The notes beneath the pieces were generated by a model. The model saw only the letters and a list, made by a program, of their open reading frames with translations, did not search any database and was not told the DNA's origin. Source: CAVVTR01 sp963751245 (GTDB lineage: Bacteria > Acidobacteriota > Thermoanaerobaculia > Thermoanaerobaculales > Thermoanaerobaculaceae). Taken from it: a stretch of DNA of 64,000 bases. The stretch's first letter is position 1. The number at the start of each line of letters is the position of its first letter. Shown here in pieces: positions 17,907 through 26,875 of this stretch. The DNA is taken from positions 62,001 through 126,000 of the forward strand of contig CAVVTR010000002.1 of assembly GCA_963751245.1 (NCBI GenBank). Reading direction: 5' to 3'. The translations under genes were made by a program, and so were the position numbers.

Positions 17907-20162
17907 ATGCGCAGGATCGACGTCGTTCGCCGCTTCACGCGCGGGGCCCTGACCACGCGCGTCCTGATGCTCACAGCGCTGCTTGGAGTTGTCGCCGGCG
18001 GCGCCCGGGCCAGCACCCTCGAGCCCGGCCAGACCTGGCTGCCGGGCCAGTGCATCCAGCCGTTCGCGGTGCCTCTCGCCGTGTTCGGCCCGGGCGCCAA
18101 CGCGGCGCTGCCCCGGGTGGACGCCCTCCGGCACCCGTTCCTCACCGTGTCGATGGTCGAGACGTCGCAGCAGGTGCTGCCGGTCCCGTTCCAGGCCACG
18201 GACCCGTCGTGTCCACCGGTCAACCCCCGGCCGACCACCGTGTGGGCGTACCAGGTCTCGGACTCGCTCACCCGCAGGGAGCTTGCGCCTGCCTACTGGC
18301 CCGGTGTGACCATCGAGGCGCGGAGGCTCGTGCCGACGGTGATGACCTACGTCAACGACCTGCCCAGCGCGGGCGAGGGCGGCGTCCTCCAGGGGTTCGT
18401 CACGGTGGACCAGACGATCCACTGGGCGGACCCGTTCCACGTGGGGATGATGAACCCGTGCATGGACGATCCCTCGGCACCGGGATGCGGCGAGCCGTAC
18501 ACGGGCCCTGTCCCGACGGTGCCGCACCTGCACGGCGCCGAGATCCCGTCCCAGTTCGACGGCGGTCCCGAGGCGTGGTTCACGAACACCGGGCTCTACG
18601 GAGCCGACTACAACACGCTCGGTCCGCGGGTGCCGGGCCGGGCGGTCTTCCTCTACCCGAACCTGCAGGAGCCCGGCACGCTGTGGTTCCACGACCACGC
18701 CCTGGGGGCGACGCGTACGAACGTGTACAGCGGGCTGGAGGCGTTCTACTTCATCCGGCAGCCCCTCACCGAGCCGCGCAACCTCCCGGACGGCGCCTAC
18801 GAGATCGAGCTCGCGATCCAGGACCGGCAGTTCGACACCGACGGCCAGCTCTACTTTCCGGACGGTTCCGGGACCACCTGCGGCGACGGTTCCCTCCTGG
18901 ACCCGTGCCTCAACGGCCCGTCCCCGAACCCCTCGGTCCACCCCTACTGGAACCCGGAGTTCATCGGTGACGTCGCGGTGGTCAACGGGAAGCCGTGGCC
19001 GTACCTCGAGGTGGAGCCCCGCCGCTACCGCTTCCGCATCCTCGACGGCGCCAACGCAAGGATGTGGAACCTGGCCTTCGGTGACGATGCCGACGGCACC
19101 CGTGCCCCGGTCTACATCATCGGCGCCGACGATGCGTACTTCGACGCTCCGGTCTCCGTCAACGCCGTCTTCATCGCTCCCGGCCAGCGCTCCGACGTGA
19201 TCGTGGACTTCAGCGGCCTCGCCGGAGAGACCGTGACGCTCACCAACGACGCGCCGATCCCGTACCCCGACGGCCTGTCGCCGGTGGACCGCGACGACGC
19301 CCCCGCCGACCAGCCGCAGATGCACCACGTGATGCAGTTCCGGGTCACGCTGCCTCTCTCGGGCAGGGACCGTAGCTGCGACCCGTCCCGTGGTGGCTGC
19401 ACCCGGCCGTTCAAGCTCGTGAGGCTTGCCGACGGCAACGGCAACCTCGCGAAGAAGGTGAAGATCGACACGGTGCGCCAGCTCGTGCTCAAGGAGGTCC
19501 AGGGACCGGGCGGGCCGCTGGAGGTCCTGGTCAACAACACCAAGTGGGACGGCCGCCTGTCACCCAGCGTGGGAGCCGACTTCCCGTCCGACGGCGTCAG
19601 CGAGCTCCCGCGGGTCGGCGCCACCGAGCTGTGGGAGATCGTCAACCTGACCATGGACGCCCACCCCATGCACACCCACCTGTTCCAGTTCCAGGTCCTC
19701 AACCGGCAGCTGTTCGAGCAGAACGAGGAAGACCCGAGCTACGGCTACCCGGGAGCGTGGGCCGCGGCGTTCGGCTCGGATCCCGCCATGCCGCCGCTCC
19801 CGTCCGGGTGCGCGACGGGCGAGGTCTGCCCGGGATACGGCCCGCCCCTCGACTACTCGACGGCCAACGCCGACGGTGCCCTGGGGGGCAACCCGGCGCT
19901 CGGACCGTACCTCCTCGCCGGGACGGTGACGCCGCCCCTGCCCGAGGAGTCGGGCTGGCGCGACACGGCCAGAGTGCTGCCGGGCCAGGTGCTGCGCCTG
20001 CTGGTGCGGGTTGCGCCGACCTCCACGCCGGTCCAACTGGCCAGGCCGGGACGGAACCTCTTCCCCTTCGACCCCACCGCCGGGCCGGGCTACGTGTGGC
20101 ACTGCCACATCATCGACCACGAGGACAACGAGATGATGAGGCCGTTCAAGGTGGCGAAGTAG
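17907..20162 (+). CDS. Secreted multicopper oxidase (CotA/bilirubin-oxidase-like, three cupredoxin domains)
   Basis: Copper-dependent oxidase of 751 residues. The signal peptide is MRRIDVVRRFTRGALTTRVL followed by a hydrophobic run ending near GGARAS; the RRF context could be a weak Tat motif. All four copper-binding clusters are visible: VPHLHGAE, LWFHDHALG, AHPMHTHLF and WHCHIIDHEDNEMM, the last giving the type 1 axial Met. This is the large form, with inserts around residues 310-350 and 620-680 that contain Cys pairs (TTCGDGSLLDPCL; SGCATGEVCPGYG). ATG 17907 follows a GGGGGAGAAGG stretch. It is monocistronic and ends at a strong hairpin. Likely roles are oxidation of phenols, bilirubin-like compounds or metals; the substrate is not predictable. 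Confidence 0.92.
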   Translation: MRRIDVVRRFTRGALTTRVLMLTALLGVVAGGARASTLEPGQTWLPGQCIQPFAVPLAVFGPGANAALPRVDALRHPFLTVSMVETSQQVLPVPFQATDPSCPPVNPRPTTVWAYQVSDSLTRRELAPAYWPGVTIEARRLVPTVMTYVNDLPSAGEGGVLQGFVTVDQTIHWADPFHVGMMNPCMDDPSAPGCGEPYTGPVPTVPHLHGAEIPSQFDGGPEAWFTNTGLYGADYNTLGPRVPGRAVFLYPNLQEPGTLWFHDHALGATRTNVYSGLEAFYFIRQPLTEPRNLPDGAYEIELAIQDRQFDTDGQLYFPDGSGTTCGDGSLLDPCLNGPSPNPSVHPYWNPEFIGDVAVVNGKPWPYLEVEPRRYRFRILDGANARMWNLAFGDDADGTRAPVYIIGADDAYFDAPVSVNAVFIAPGQRSDVIVDFSGLAGETVTLTNDAPIPYPDGLSPVDRDDAPADQPQMHHVMQFRVTLPLSGRDRSCDPSRGGCTRPFKLVRLADGNGNLAKKVKIDTVRQLVLKEVQGPGGPLEVLVNNTKWDGRLSPSVGADFPSDGVSELPRVGATELWEIVNLTMDAHPMHTHLFQFQVLNRQLFEQNEEDPSYGYPGAWAAAFGSDPAMPPLPSGCATGEVCPGYGPPLDYSTANADGALGGNPALGPYLLAGTVTPPLPEESGWRDTARVLPGQVLRLLVRVAPTSTPVQLARPGRNLFPFDPTAGPGYVWHCHIIDHEDNEMMRPFKVAK

Positions 20163-20190
20163 CTGGATCATCCGGCTGCACAGTCCATGG

Positions 20191-20216
20191 ACGGGGCCGC
20201 CTGCGGGCGGCCCCGT
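20191..20216. terminator. Strong hairpin between convergent genes
   Basis: ACGGGGCCGCC (20191-20201) pairs perfectly with GGCGGCCCCGT (20206-20216) around a TGCG tetraloop, an 11-bp stem. It lies 29 bases after the oxidase stop and 38 bases from the stop of the convergent SDR gene, so it can serve both. There is no U-tract, as is common in very GC-rich genomes. Confidence 0.75.
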
Positions 20217-20253
20217 CGCCGTCCGCACCCCGTACCCGGAGCCGTGACCGTGC

Positions 20254-21045
20254 TCAGCGGCGGACCCGGGCGGCGAGGCGGAGCAGCACTCCGGCGGTGC
20301 GGGGGAGGTGCCGGGCCAGGAACACGAGCGCCTTACCGTGGAGAGTGATCACCGTCTCGCGCCGGCGGCGCGCGATGGCCGTGACGGCCTTGCGGGCCGC
20401 GACGTCGGCGCGCATCGGGAGCCATGCGGGAAGGTCGTCCCGGTATTCGGGCCGGAAGGCCCCACGGTTGTCGACCTTGCGGATCTCGCTGACCACGAAC
20501 CCCGGGCTCAGGAGCACCACCGCGATGCCCCGCGCGGCGAGCTCGGCGCGGAGCCCCTGGGCGAGCGCGCGCACCGCGAACTTGCTCATGGCGTAGGGGA
20601 CGCTCCCCGGGGGCGCCAGGTACCCGGCGACGCTGCCGGTGACGGCGAAGACGCCGCGGCTGTCGGCGAGGTCGCCGAGGGTGGCGTAGAGCGTGTTGAG
20701 CACGCCGAAGACGTTGGTCTCGAACTGGCGCCGGAAGTCGTCCACGGTGAGCCGGTCCACGGTCCGCCCCACGCCGAAGCCGGCGTTGGCCACCACGACA
20801 TCGATGCGGGAGAATCGCGCCCTCGCCGCGGCTGCTGCGGCAGTGAGGCTTTCAGGGTTCGTGACGTCCCCCGCCAGGGGCAGTGCCGCCGCACCGAGCT
20901 CCTTCGCGATGGCGGTCAGCCGGTCGGCGCGCCTCGCCACCAGGGCCACCCGGGCGCCCCGGCGCACCAGCTCCCGGGCGAGCGCCTCGCCGATCCCCGA
21001 CGACGCTCCCGTCACCAGGGCCACCTTGCCGTCCAGTCGCGCCAT
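20254..21045 (-). CDS. Short-chain dehydrogenase/reductase
   Basis: Classical SDR oxidoreductase of 263 residues. It has the Rossmann motif VALVTGASSGIGEALARELV (residues ~8-27), a basic VARRADR after beta2 that favours NADP(H), the NAG motif in VVVANAGFGVG, the catalytic Ser in VTGSVAGYLAP and YAMSKFAVRAL for Tyr/Lys. The C-terminal extension (RETVITLHGKALVFLARHLPR) is typical of SDRs near lipid metabolism genes. ATG 21045 is preferred; a GTG two codons upstream is possible. The substrate is unknown. Confidence 0.88.
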   Translation of the reverse strand: MARLDGKVALVTGASSGIGEALARELVRRGARVALVARRADRLTAIAKELGAAALPLAGDVTNPESLTAAAAAARARFSRIDVVVANAGFGVGRTVDRLTVDDFRRQFETNVFGVLNTLYATLGDLADSRGVFAVTGSVAGYLAPPGSVPYAMSKFAVRALAQGLRAELAARGIAVVLLSPGFVVSEIRKVDNRGAFRPEYRDDLPAWLPMRADVAARKAVTAIARRRRETVITLHGKALVFLARHLPRTAGVLLRLAARVRR

Positions 21046-21134
21046 GCGCACCCCCCGGGTTTCAGCCTCTCACGGTAGCAGGGACGACGGCGAGGGCCAC
21101 GCGCCGCTCCCCGGGCTCGACCGGGCGGCCCCGG

Positions 21135-21268
21135 TCAGGAGATGGCGGCGAGCTGCGTCGCGAGGACCACGACCTCGGCCCGGGTCCCGGCCCCCGCGGC
21201 GAGGCGAGGCGGAGCTCGCCGCCGATGAGGTCGATCTGCTCCCGGAGGTTGAAGAGCCCGAAGCCTCG
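21135..21268 (-). pseudogene. Remnant of a NarX/DegS-type histidine kinase C-terminus
   Basis: On the minus strand, GFGLFNLREQIDLIGGELRL matches the G2 region of HisKA_3-linked ATPase domains (usual form GxGLxxxRERxxxLGG). After a frame change, AGAGTRAEVVVLATQLAAIS and a stop complete the usual C-terminus. Nothing of the kinase core precedes it; upstream there is only a short hydrophobic frame. The remainder of the 21046-21421 gap shows no gene. It is either a decayed kinase end or the scar of a deletion. Confidence 0.55.
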
Positions 21269-21421
21269 CTGCCGGCCCGCCGGCCAGCATGGCGGCGGCC
21301 ATGACGATGCCCAGGATGCCGGCGATTCTCCGAAGGGTCGTCTCCGGCTAGGATACACGAGCGACACGGGCGGAGGGCGGCTCTTGACGCCTTCCCGGCG
21401 CGGGTCGGAAAGGGGCTTGCG

Positions 21422-22834
21422 ATGCGACTCCACTGGCGTTTCCCGGCCGTGCTCACCGGCGTGCTCTTCCTCCTGCTCCAGGCACCGTACCTCCGGGCCG
21501 GCGAGACGCTCCCCGCCGCCGAGCGCGGACGGATCGACGCGGCCGTGAGGGAGGTCCTCGCCGACAGCGGGGCGCCGGGCGCCTCCATCGCCGTCGTGAA
21601 GGACGGCGCGATCGCGTACGTTGAGGCCTACGGCCTGGCCCGGCTCGACCCGCCGGTGCCGGCGAAGCCGGCGATGCGCTACAGCATCGGCTCCATCAGC
21701 AAGCAGTTCACCGCCGCGGCGGTGCTGATGCTGGTGGAGGAGGGCCGGCTCTCCCTCGACGACCGGCTCGTGCGCTGGTTTCCCCAGCTCTCGGGCGCCG
21801 ACCGGGTGACGATCCGCCAGCTGCTCTCCATGACCTCGGGCTACCAGGACTTCTGGCCGCAGGACTACGTCATGCCCATGATGCTCGAGCCGGTAAAGCC
21901 CGGGGCCATCCTGGAGCGGTGGGGGAAAAAGCCCCTCGACTTCGAGCCCGGGACGAAGTGGCAGTACAGCAACACCAACTACGTCATCGCCGGGCTCATC
22001 GTCGAGAAGACGACCGGCATGCCGCTGACGGCCCTCCTCCGCGAGCGGGTGTTCGAGCCGCTTCACATGGCGAGCGTGGTCGACAGCGACGAGGCTCCCC
22101 TCGGCCCGGCGGAGCCGGCGGGCACGGTGCGCGTGGCGCTCGGCCCCCTGCGTCCGGCCCCGGCGGCGGGTGCGGGCTGGATGTTCGCGGCGGGGGAGCT
22201 CGCCATGACGGCGGAAGACCTCGCCCGCTGGGACCTCTCCATGATCGACCGGACGGTGCTGAAGCCGTCCTCCTACAGCGCCATGCAGACGGAGGTGCTC
22301 CTTGCCGACGGCCTGGGCACGCGCTACGGCCTGGGCGTGGGCGTCGCCTCGGAGAACGGACACCGGGTGATCGCCCACGGGGGCGAGGTGTCCGGTTTCA
22401 CCGCCCGCAACGCGGTCTACCCCGACGACCGGGCGGCGGTGGTGGTGATGACCAACCTGGACGCCACGTCGGCCTCGCAGCGCATCGCGGAGAAGATCGC
22501 CGGCATCCTGTTCACCGCGTCCGATCCGGCGACGGAGGCCGCGCTGGCGCAGGCGAAGGCCGTCTTCGCCGGGCTGCAGCAGGGCCGGATCGACCGCACG
22601 CTCCTCACCGCCGACGCCAATGCGTACTTCACGACGCAGGCGCTGGCGGACTGTGCGGCGAGCCTCGGGCCCCTGGGGACTCCGGAGACGTTCGTCCAGC
22701 AGTCCACCGGCCGGCGGGGCGGCATGACGGTGCGGCGCTACCGGGTGCGGTACGCCGCGAAGACCCTGCGCATCACCACGTACACGACGGCGGAGGGCGG
22801 CCTCGAGCAGTTCATCGTGGCGGCCGCGGAGTAG
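21422..22834 (+). CDS. Secreted class C beta-lactamase-family serine hydrolase
   Basis: Penicillin-binding-protein-fold serine hydrolase of 470 residues. A signal peptide ends near YLRAGETLP. The catalytic SxxK is in YSIGSISKQFTAAAVLML (residue ~98), the YxN motif is YSNTN (~182), and HGGEVSGFTARN (~321) replaces KTG. The C-terminal ~110 residues form an extra lipocalin-like domain common in peptidase/esterase members. The family includes D-amino-acid peptidases and esterases as well as beta-lactamases; resistance function should not be assumed. It may share a transcript with the SCO gene, 58 bases downstream. Confidence 0.88.
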   Translation: MRLHWRFPAVLTGVLFLLLQAPYLRAGETLPAAERGRIDAAVREVLADSGAPGASIAVVKDGAIAYVEAYGLARLDPPVPAKPAMRYSIGSISKQFTAAAVLMLVEEGRLSLDDRLVRWFPQLSGADRVTIRQLLSMTSGYQDFWPQDYVMPMMLEPVKPGAILERWGKKPLDFEPGTKWQYSNTNYVIAGLIVEKTTGMPLTALLRERVFEPLHMASVVDSDEAPLGPAEPAGTVRVALGPLRPAPAAGAGWMFAAGELAMTAEDLARWDLSMIDRTVLKPSSYSAMQTEVLLADGLGTRYGLGVGVASENGHRVIAHGGEVSGFTARNAVYPDDRAAVVVMTNLDATSASQRIAEKIAGILFTASDPATEAALAQAKAVFAGLQQGRIDRTLLTADANAYFTTQALADCAASLGPLGTPETFVQQSTGRRGGMTVRRYRVRYAAKTLRITTYTTAEGGLEQFIVAAAE

Positions 22835-22892
22835 GCCCGCGGGGGGTGGCCGCGGCGGGCCGGGAAGGCGGGGCGGTCGCCGGGCCGTTGTC

Positions 22893-23621
22893 GTGTTCGT
22901 GCGAACCAGGGTGTGGCTCGGTGTGGCGGTGGCGGCCGCGGCGGTGGGGGCGGGTGCCGGGTTCCTGCTCGGCCGGCACGGTGGGCCCTCACCGGGAGCC
23001 CTGCCGGTGCTCGGGACCGCGCCGAGCTACACGCTGACCGACCAGCTCGGCCGGTCCGTCTCCTCGGACCGTTTCGCGGGCAAGGTCCAGCTGGTGACGT
23101 TCCTGTCCCCGTACTGCACGGGGTCCTGCCCGCTGATCGCCTACAACCTGATCAGCCTGGAGCGGGTCCTCGAGGCCGCGGGCCTGGCGTCCCGGGTGCA
23201 GCTGGTCGCCTTCGACGTCGACCCCGGGCACACGGGGCCCGCCGCCATGGCGGCGTTCCTGCGCCAGTACGGGTGGGACCCCTCCGACCCGCGGTGGGAG
23301 TTCCTCACCGGCACGCCGGAGGCGGTCCGCGCCGTCGTCACCGGGGGGTTCGCCATCGACTACGAGCGCGTCACCGGGGCGCAGGAGGCGGCGGAGGACG
23401 CGGCCGCCAGGCGGGAGGGGAGGTTCGTGCCCGAGCCGCAGGTCGCCAACCCCCTCGCGACGAAGGCCGATCCCGACTACGACGTGGTGCACAACGACGC
23501 CCTCGTCGTGGTCGACCCCGAGGGTCGCATCCGCGCCTTCTTCGACGAGGCGGCGCGTCTGTCGAACTCCCAGCTTATGGCGGTGATCACGCGCCTGGTG
23601 CCGGACCCCGGCGGGGGCTGA
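22893..23621 (+). CDS. SCO1/SenC-family copper-binding thioredoxin-like protein
   Basis: Membrane-anchored or exported thioredoxin-fold protein of 242 residues. An N-terminal hydrophobic segment (LGVAVAAAAVGAGAGFLL) precedes the fold. Cu-binding residues are visible as CTGSCP (CxxxC, near residue 77) and the distal His in DYDVVHNDALVVVDPEG. SCO proteins deliver copper to, or reduce cysteines of, cytochrome oxidase CuA sites; no oxidase genes are in this window. GTG 22893 is the assigned start, with nearby GTG 22899 or TTG 22888 as alternatives. A ~40-residue insert (EDAAARREGRFVPEPQ) before the His loop is longer than usual. Confidence 0.85.
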   Translation: MFVRTRVWLGVAVAAAAVGAGAGFLLGRHGGPSPGALPVLGTAPSYTLTDQLGRSVSSDRFAGKVQLVTFLSPYCTGSCPLIAYNLISLERVLEAAGLASRVQLVAFDVDPGHTGPAAMAAFLRQYGWDPSDPRWEFLTGTPEAVRAVVTGGFAIDYERVTGAQEAAEDAAARREGRFVPEPQVANPLATKADPDYDVVHNDALVVVDPEGRIRAFFDEAARLSNSQLMAVITRLVPDPGGG

Positions 23622-23629
23622 CGGCGGCC

Positions 23630-24724
23630 TCAGCCCGGGGTGCCGGAAGCGCCGGGCAGGTAGTGGCCGATGTAGGCGGCGTAAAGGCGGTAGAGGCCCT
23701 CCCTGTGCGGATCCATGGCGCGGAAGTCGAGCCCCGACCGGCGCGCCCGGCGAACGATCAGGGCGGGGTCGTCGCCGGCGACGAAGCCCCGGAACCGGGC
23801 GGCGTGGGGACGCAGCTCCGCCACCACCCCGCGCACCGCGCTCTCGAGGGCCGCCGCGGGCACCGGCCCGCGGTCCTCGAGCCCGAGCCTGGCCCGGCTG
23901 ACCACGTTGACGGGCAGGATCTTGATCAGGTCGAGGCAGCGGCGGCGGGCCAGCGACGCGAGGGCCTTGCGGTCGAGGTCGAGGTGGTCCGCGACGCGGA
24001 TCGGCGTCCCGTAGGAGAGGTACGTGTCGCCGATGCCCCGGATCATGGACAGCGAGTCGAGGACGTGGAGAGTGCGGGGGTGCCCCGCCTCCTCGGCGAC
24101 CATCTCCGCGGCCTCGCGCACCCGGGAGTAGTCCACGTTGAGGGGCACGATCCAGGTCTCGAGGGGGCGCAGACCGGGGTTGGAGGCCACGATGGCATCC
24201 CTGTTGCGCTCGTACTCGAGGAGCGCGTCGAAGGAGGCGGGGAAGAAGTCGCCGTAGCGGGAGTGCAAAGGGATGTTCTTGCGGGTGCCCTCGGGAAAGA
24301 TGAGGACGTCGAGGCGGTGCGCGACGAAGGAGAGGACGTCGTCGCGGAGGCGGCGGGCCGACTCCAGCATCTCCTTCCGGTTCGCCGGCCGGCGCACCAT
24401 GAAGGTGCCGATCATCTTGCTCAGCGACTGGAAGAGCCGCCCCTTGATCAGGTTGTCCCCCATGGCCACGTAGGGCAGGGGGAGGCGCGCCAGGTGGAGC
24501 GGTGCGAGCAGCCCGGTGGTCTCCCACAGGCTGCGGTGGATCGCACAGTAGAGAAAGACCGCGTCGCTCCCCTGCCTGATCGCGACGACCTCCGGGGCGA
24601 GCTCGAGGTGGGCACGGACCAGGAAGCGGTGCCCCAGCAGGGTGATCGCCCTGGCGGTGTAGAAGACGAGGTTGCGGCGGTCCGAGCAGTCAGGCGCCGG
24701 CACGGGGTAGGCGCGTTCTACCAC
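23630..24724 (-). CDS. PlsB-like phospholipid/glycerol acyltransferase domain protein
   Basis: Glycerolipid acyltransferase-fold protein of 364 residues. Motif I reads YCAIHRSLWETTGLL near residue 65: His is present but the usual Asp of HX4D is Glu. Motif II/III equivalents are GDNLIKGRLFQSLSKMIGTF and VLIFPEGTRKNIPLHS (E of PEGT). The PlsB-like C-terminal region continues to residue 364. GTG 24724 follows AGGAGGAG by about eleven bases. It overlaps the end of the EamA gene by 35 bases, suggesting translational coupling. It probably uses acyl-CoA or acyl-ACP on a phosphorylated alcohol; specificity is not visible. Confidence 0.78.
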   Translation of the reverse strand: MVERAYPVPAPDCSDRRNLVFYTARAITLLGHRFLVRAHLELAPEVVAIRQGSDAVFLYCAIHRSLWETTGLLAPLHLARLPLPYVAMGDNLIKGRLFQSLSKMIGTFMVRRPANRKEMLESARRLRDDVLSFVAHRLDVLIFPEGTRKNIPLHSRYGDFFPASFDALLEYERNRDAIVASNPGLRPLETWIVPLNVDYSRVREAAEMVAEEAGHPRTLHVLDSLSMIRGIGDTYLSYGTPIRVADHLDLDRKALASLARRRCLDLIKILPVNVVSRARLGLEDRGPVPAAALESAVRGVVAELRPHAARFRGFVAGDDPALIVRRARRSGLDFRAMDPHREGLYRLYAAYIGHYLPGASGTPG

Positions 24725-25913
24725 GCTGGAAGCATACTCCTCCTGCCTTCCGGGCGCAGGTCGGCTGCGGCGCCTCGTCGCGTTGGCGGGGGCGCTGGAG
24801 CACGAGCCCCTCGAAGGTGACCTCCCGGTCGCGGCGCGGACGGTGCTGGGGAGGCCCCGCGAGTGCATCGGCAGGGTGATCCCCACCTGCGGTGGCCTGG
24901 CCCGCGCGGCGCCGGTGGTCCGGCCCGGGCACCGCCTCCTCGTGTCCCGGGCGCCGAGGTGCGGCCGCACCGGGGAGACGCGCACCCTCGAGCAGGCAGA
25001 GCGCGGCGACGCCGCCGAGGATGAGGGCGGCCCCGGCGAGCTGGCCCGGTGCCAGGCGCTCGCCCAGGAGCAGGAACGCAAGCGCCGCGGTGAAAACCGG
25101 TTCGAGGGTGAGGACGAGGTTGGCCGTGCCGGCGGTCAGGCGGGTGAGGCTCACGTTGTACAGGCCGAACCCCATGACCGTGGGACCGGCGGCGAGAAGC
25201 AGCAGCGCCGCCCACGCGCCCACCGCACCGCCGAGGCACAGCAGGCCGGTGGGTCGGGGGGCCGCCCCGGGGATGCCGGCTGCGCCGGGGGCGAGATTGG
25301 CGGCGAGCAGGCAGAGGGCGGCGGCGCCGAAGGTGTACAGCAGCGTGGTCCAGGGATCGAGCCCGAGACGGACGGAGGCGCGACCCAGCAGAGTGTAGAC
25401 GGCGTAGGCGAGTCCCGACGCCACGCCTGTGGCCACGCCCGCGGAGGTGAGCCGGCCGGCGGCGGCACCGGTGACGCCGGCGACGAGGGCGCACCCCGCG
25501 AGAGTCGACGCCACTGCCGCGGCCTGCCCGGCACCCGCGCGTTCGCCGAGGAACCTCCAGCCGAGAACGGCCGTGAACGCCGCCGACGAGTAGACCAGCA
25601 CGGTGGCCACCGCCGCGCCGTTGAGGGCGACCGAGAGGCTCCAGAGGCCGTTGAAGGCGGCCAGAACGGCGCCGAAGGCGGCGAAACGGGGAAGGTGCCG
25701 CCCTTGTGGGGCGTGGCGGCGGCGGCCGAGTACGAGGAGGAGGACCGCGACGACGAAGGCGTCGCGCCAGAAGGCGAGCACCAGCGCGGGCATGTGATAG
25801 GTGATGGTGAGGTGCCGGACGAGGATCGCCGTCGTCGACAGGAGCGCCGCGCTGGCCACGGCCGCGAGGGAGCCGCGGCCCGGACCGGACAGGGGGAGGG
25901 CGGGGGCGCGCAC
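24690..25913 (-). CDS. EamA/DMT-family transporter with atypical C-terminal tail
   Basis: Drug/metabolite transporter with two EamA repeats, about ten membrane helices over residues 1-315 (for example GSLAAVASAALLSTTAIL, AVATVLVYSSAAFTAVLGW, LYNVSLTRLTAGTANLVLTL). The family is usually about 300 residues. This frame runs to 407 because after ARLPGAAAPRRPGHEEAV it has about 90 residues rich in Arg, Pro and Gly with no membrane character. That tail looks like out-of-frame sequence, so a frameshift or lost stop near 24960 is suspected. GTG 25913 is the assigned start, with weak spacing to GAGG. Confidence 0.75.
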   Translation of the reverse strand: MRAPALPLSGPGRGSLAAVASAALLSTTAILVRHLTITYHMPALVLAFWRDAFVVAVLLLVLGRRRHAPQGRHLPRFAAFGAVLAAFNGLWSLSVALNGAAVATVLVYSSAAFTAVLGWRFLGERAGAGQAAAVASTLAGCALVAGVTGAAAGRLTSAGVATGVASGLAYAVYTLLGRASVRLGLDPWTTLLYTFGAAALCLLAANLAPGAAGIPGAAPRPTGLLCLGGAVGAWAALLLLAAGPTVMGFGLYNVSLTRLTAGTANLVLTLEPVFTAALAFLLLGERLAPGQLAGAALILGGVAALCLLEGARLPGAAAPRRPGHEEAVPGPDHRRRAGQATAGGDHPADALAGPPQHRPRRDREVTFEGLVLQRPRQRDEAPQPTCARKAGGVCFQRGRTRLPRAGA

Positions 25914-25934
25914 GCCTCACTGTGAGCCACGATT

Positions 25935-25949
25935 GGTTCTCTTGGAACC
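25935..25949. promoter_or_regulatory. Inverted repeat GGTTC-N5-GAACC upstream of the EamA gene
   Basis: GGTTC (25935-25939) and GAACC (25945-25949) form a perfect dyad inside an AT-rich 60-base patch, about 20 bases upstream of the transporter start and downstream of the MBL gene stop. It is likely an operator or promoter element. The regulator is unknown. Confidence 0.4.
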
Positions 25950-25997
25950 TCCAATTGAGCTGAAATCAGAACCAGCCGATTCGTGCGCCGCGCCGGA

Positions 25998-26732
25998 TCA
26001 GCGGAGCGGCCGGACGCGCACCTCGATGCCGGGCTCGTCCGCGAGCAGCGCCACGAGACGGGCCGGGTCGGTCTCGCCGTAGTGATAGGGGTAGAGGATG
26101 CGGGGCCGGAACGAACGGGCCGCGGCCGCGACCATCTCCGGGGTCATGGTGTAGGGCAGGTTCATGGGGAGGAACGCCACCGCGACGTTCTTCAAAGCCG
26201 CCATCTCGGGGATGTTCTCGGTGTCCCCGGCGACGTAGACCCGAGTGTCGCCGAATGTGAGGACGTAGCCGTTGCCCTCGCCCCTGGGGTGGTAGGGGCG
26301 GCCGTCGGGCCTGGTGTGGACGACGTTGTAGGCGGGGACGGCCGCGATGGGGATGCCACCGATGACCCGCTCGTCGCCGTTGGCCATCACCACCGCGCCC
26401 GGCACACGGTCCGCGCAGGACGGGGGCGCCACGACGGTGGTGGTGGCGGCGCGCACGGCCGAAAGCGCTGCAGGGTCGAGGTGGTCGCCGTGACCGTGGG
26501 TGATCAGGACGAGGTCGGCGTCGGGCAGTGTGCTGTAGTCGGCAAGGCGGCCGTAGGGGTCGACGTGGATGACGGTCCCGTGGACGTCGAAGATCAGGGA
26601 GCCGTGGCCCACGAAGGTGATGCCGAGACCGCCCGCCGAGGTGGGGATCACGTCCCGGGGAAGGGGCTGGGCCGACACCACCGCCGCCAGAAGGGCCGCC
26701 GCCGTCACGGCAGAGCTCAGGGATCTGGACAT
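25998..26732 (-). CDS. Exported metallo-beta-lactamase-fold hydrolase, UlaG-like
   Basis: Metal-dependent hydrolase of 244 residues. A signal peptide, SSAVTAAALLAAVVSAQP, is followed by the UlaG/RomA-like core: ITFVGHGSLIFDVHGTVIHV, DPYGRLADYS, metal motif LITHGHGDHLDPAAL, YVAGDTENIPEM (Asp bridging ligand) and YPYHYGETDPARLVAL (last His). ATG 26732 has GGAGGT four bases before it; an in-frame GTG or ATG further upstream would give a non-signal leader. It is divergent from the amidohydrolase. Members range from lactonases to phosphodiesterases, so the substrate is open. Confidence 0.88.
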   Translation of the reverse strand: MSRSLSSAVTAAALLAAVVSAQPLPRDVIPTSAGGLGITFVGHGSLIFDVHGTVIHVDPYGRLADYSTLPDADLVLITHGHGDHLDPAALSAVRAATTTVVAPPSCADRVPGAVVMANGDERVIGGIPIAAVPAYNVVHTRPDGRPYHPRGEGNGYVLTFGDTRVYVAGDTENIPEMAALKNVAVAFLPMNLPYTMTPEMVAAAARSFRPRILYPYHYGETDPARLVALLADEPGIEVRVRPLR

Positions 26733-26875
26733 GGACACCTCCCCGCGGGCCGCTCTTCCGCGCGGCCAGGCGCTGTTCCTTCCAGTCTGGGTCCGGCCCC
26801 CGGGGAGTGTCAACGGATCCGCCGCGGCGGCGGTAGAATCGGCGGGACGAACCGTCGTACGAAGGGAGGGAGTGG

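Noticed and set aside
21422..22834. A beta-lactamase resistance gene
   Set aside because: SxxK and YxN are present, but KTG is replaced by HGG and there is an extra C-terminal domain, which is typical of esterase/peptidase members.
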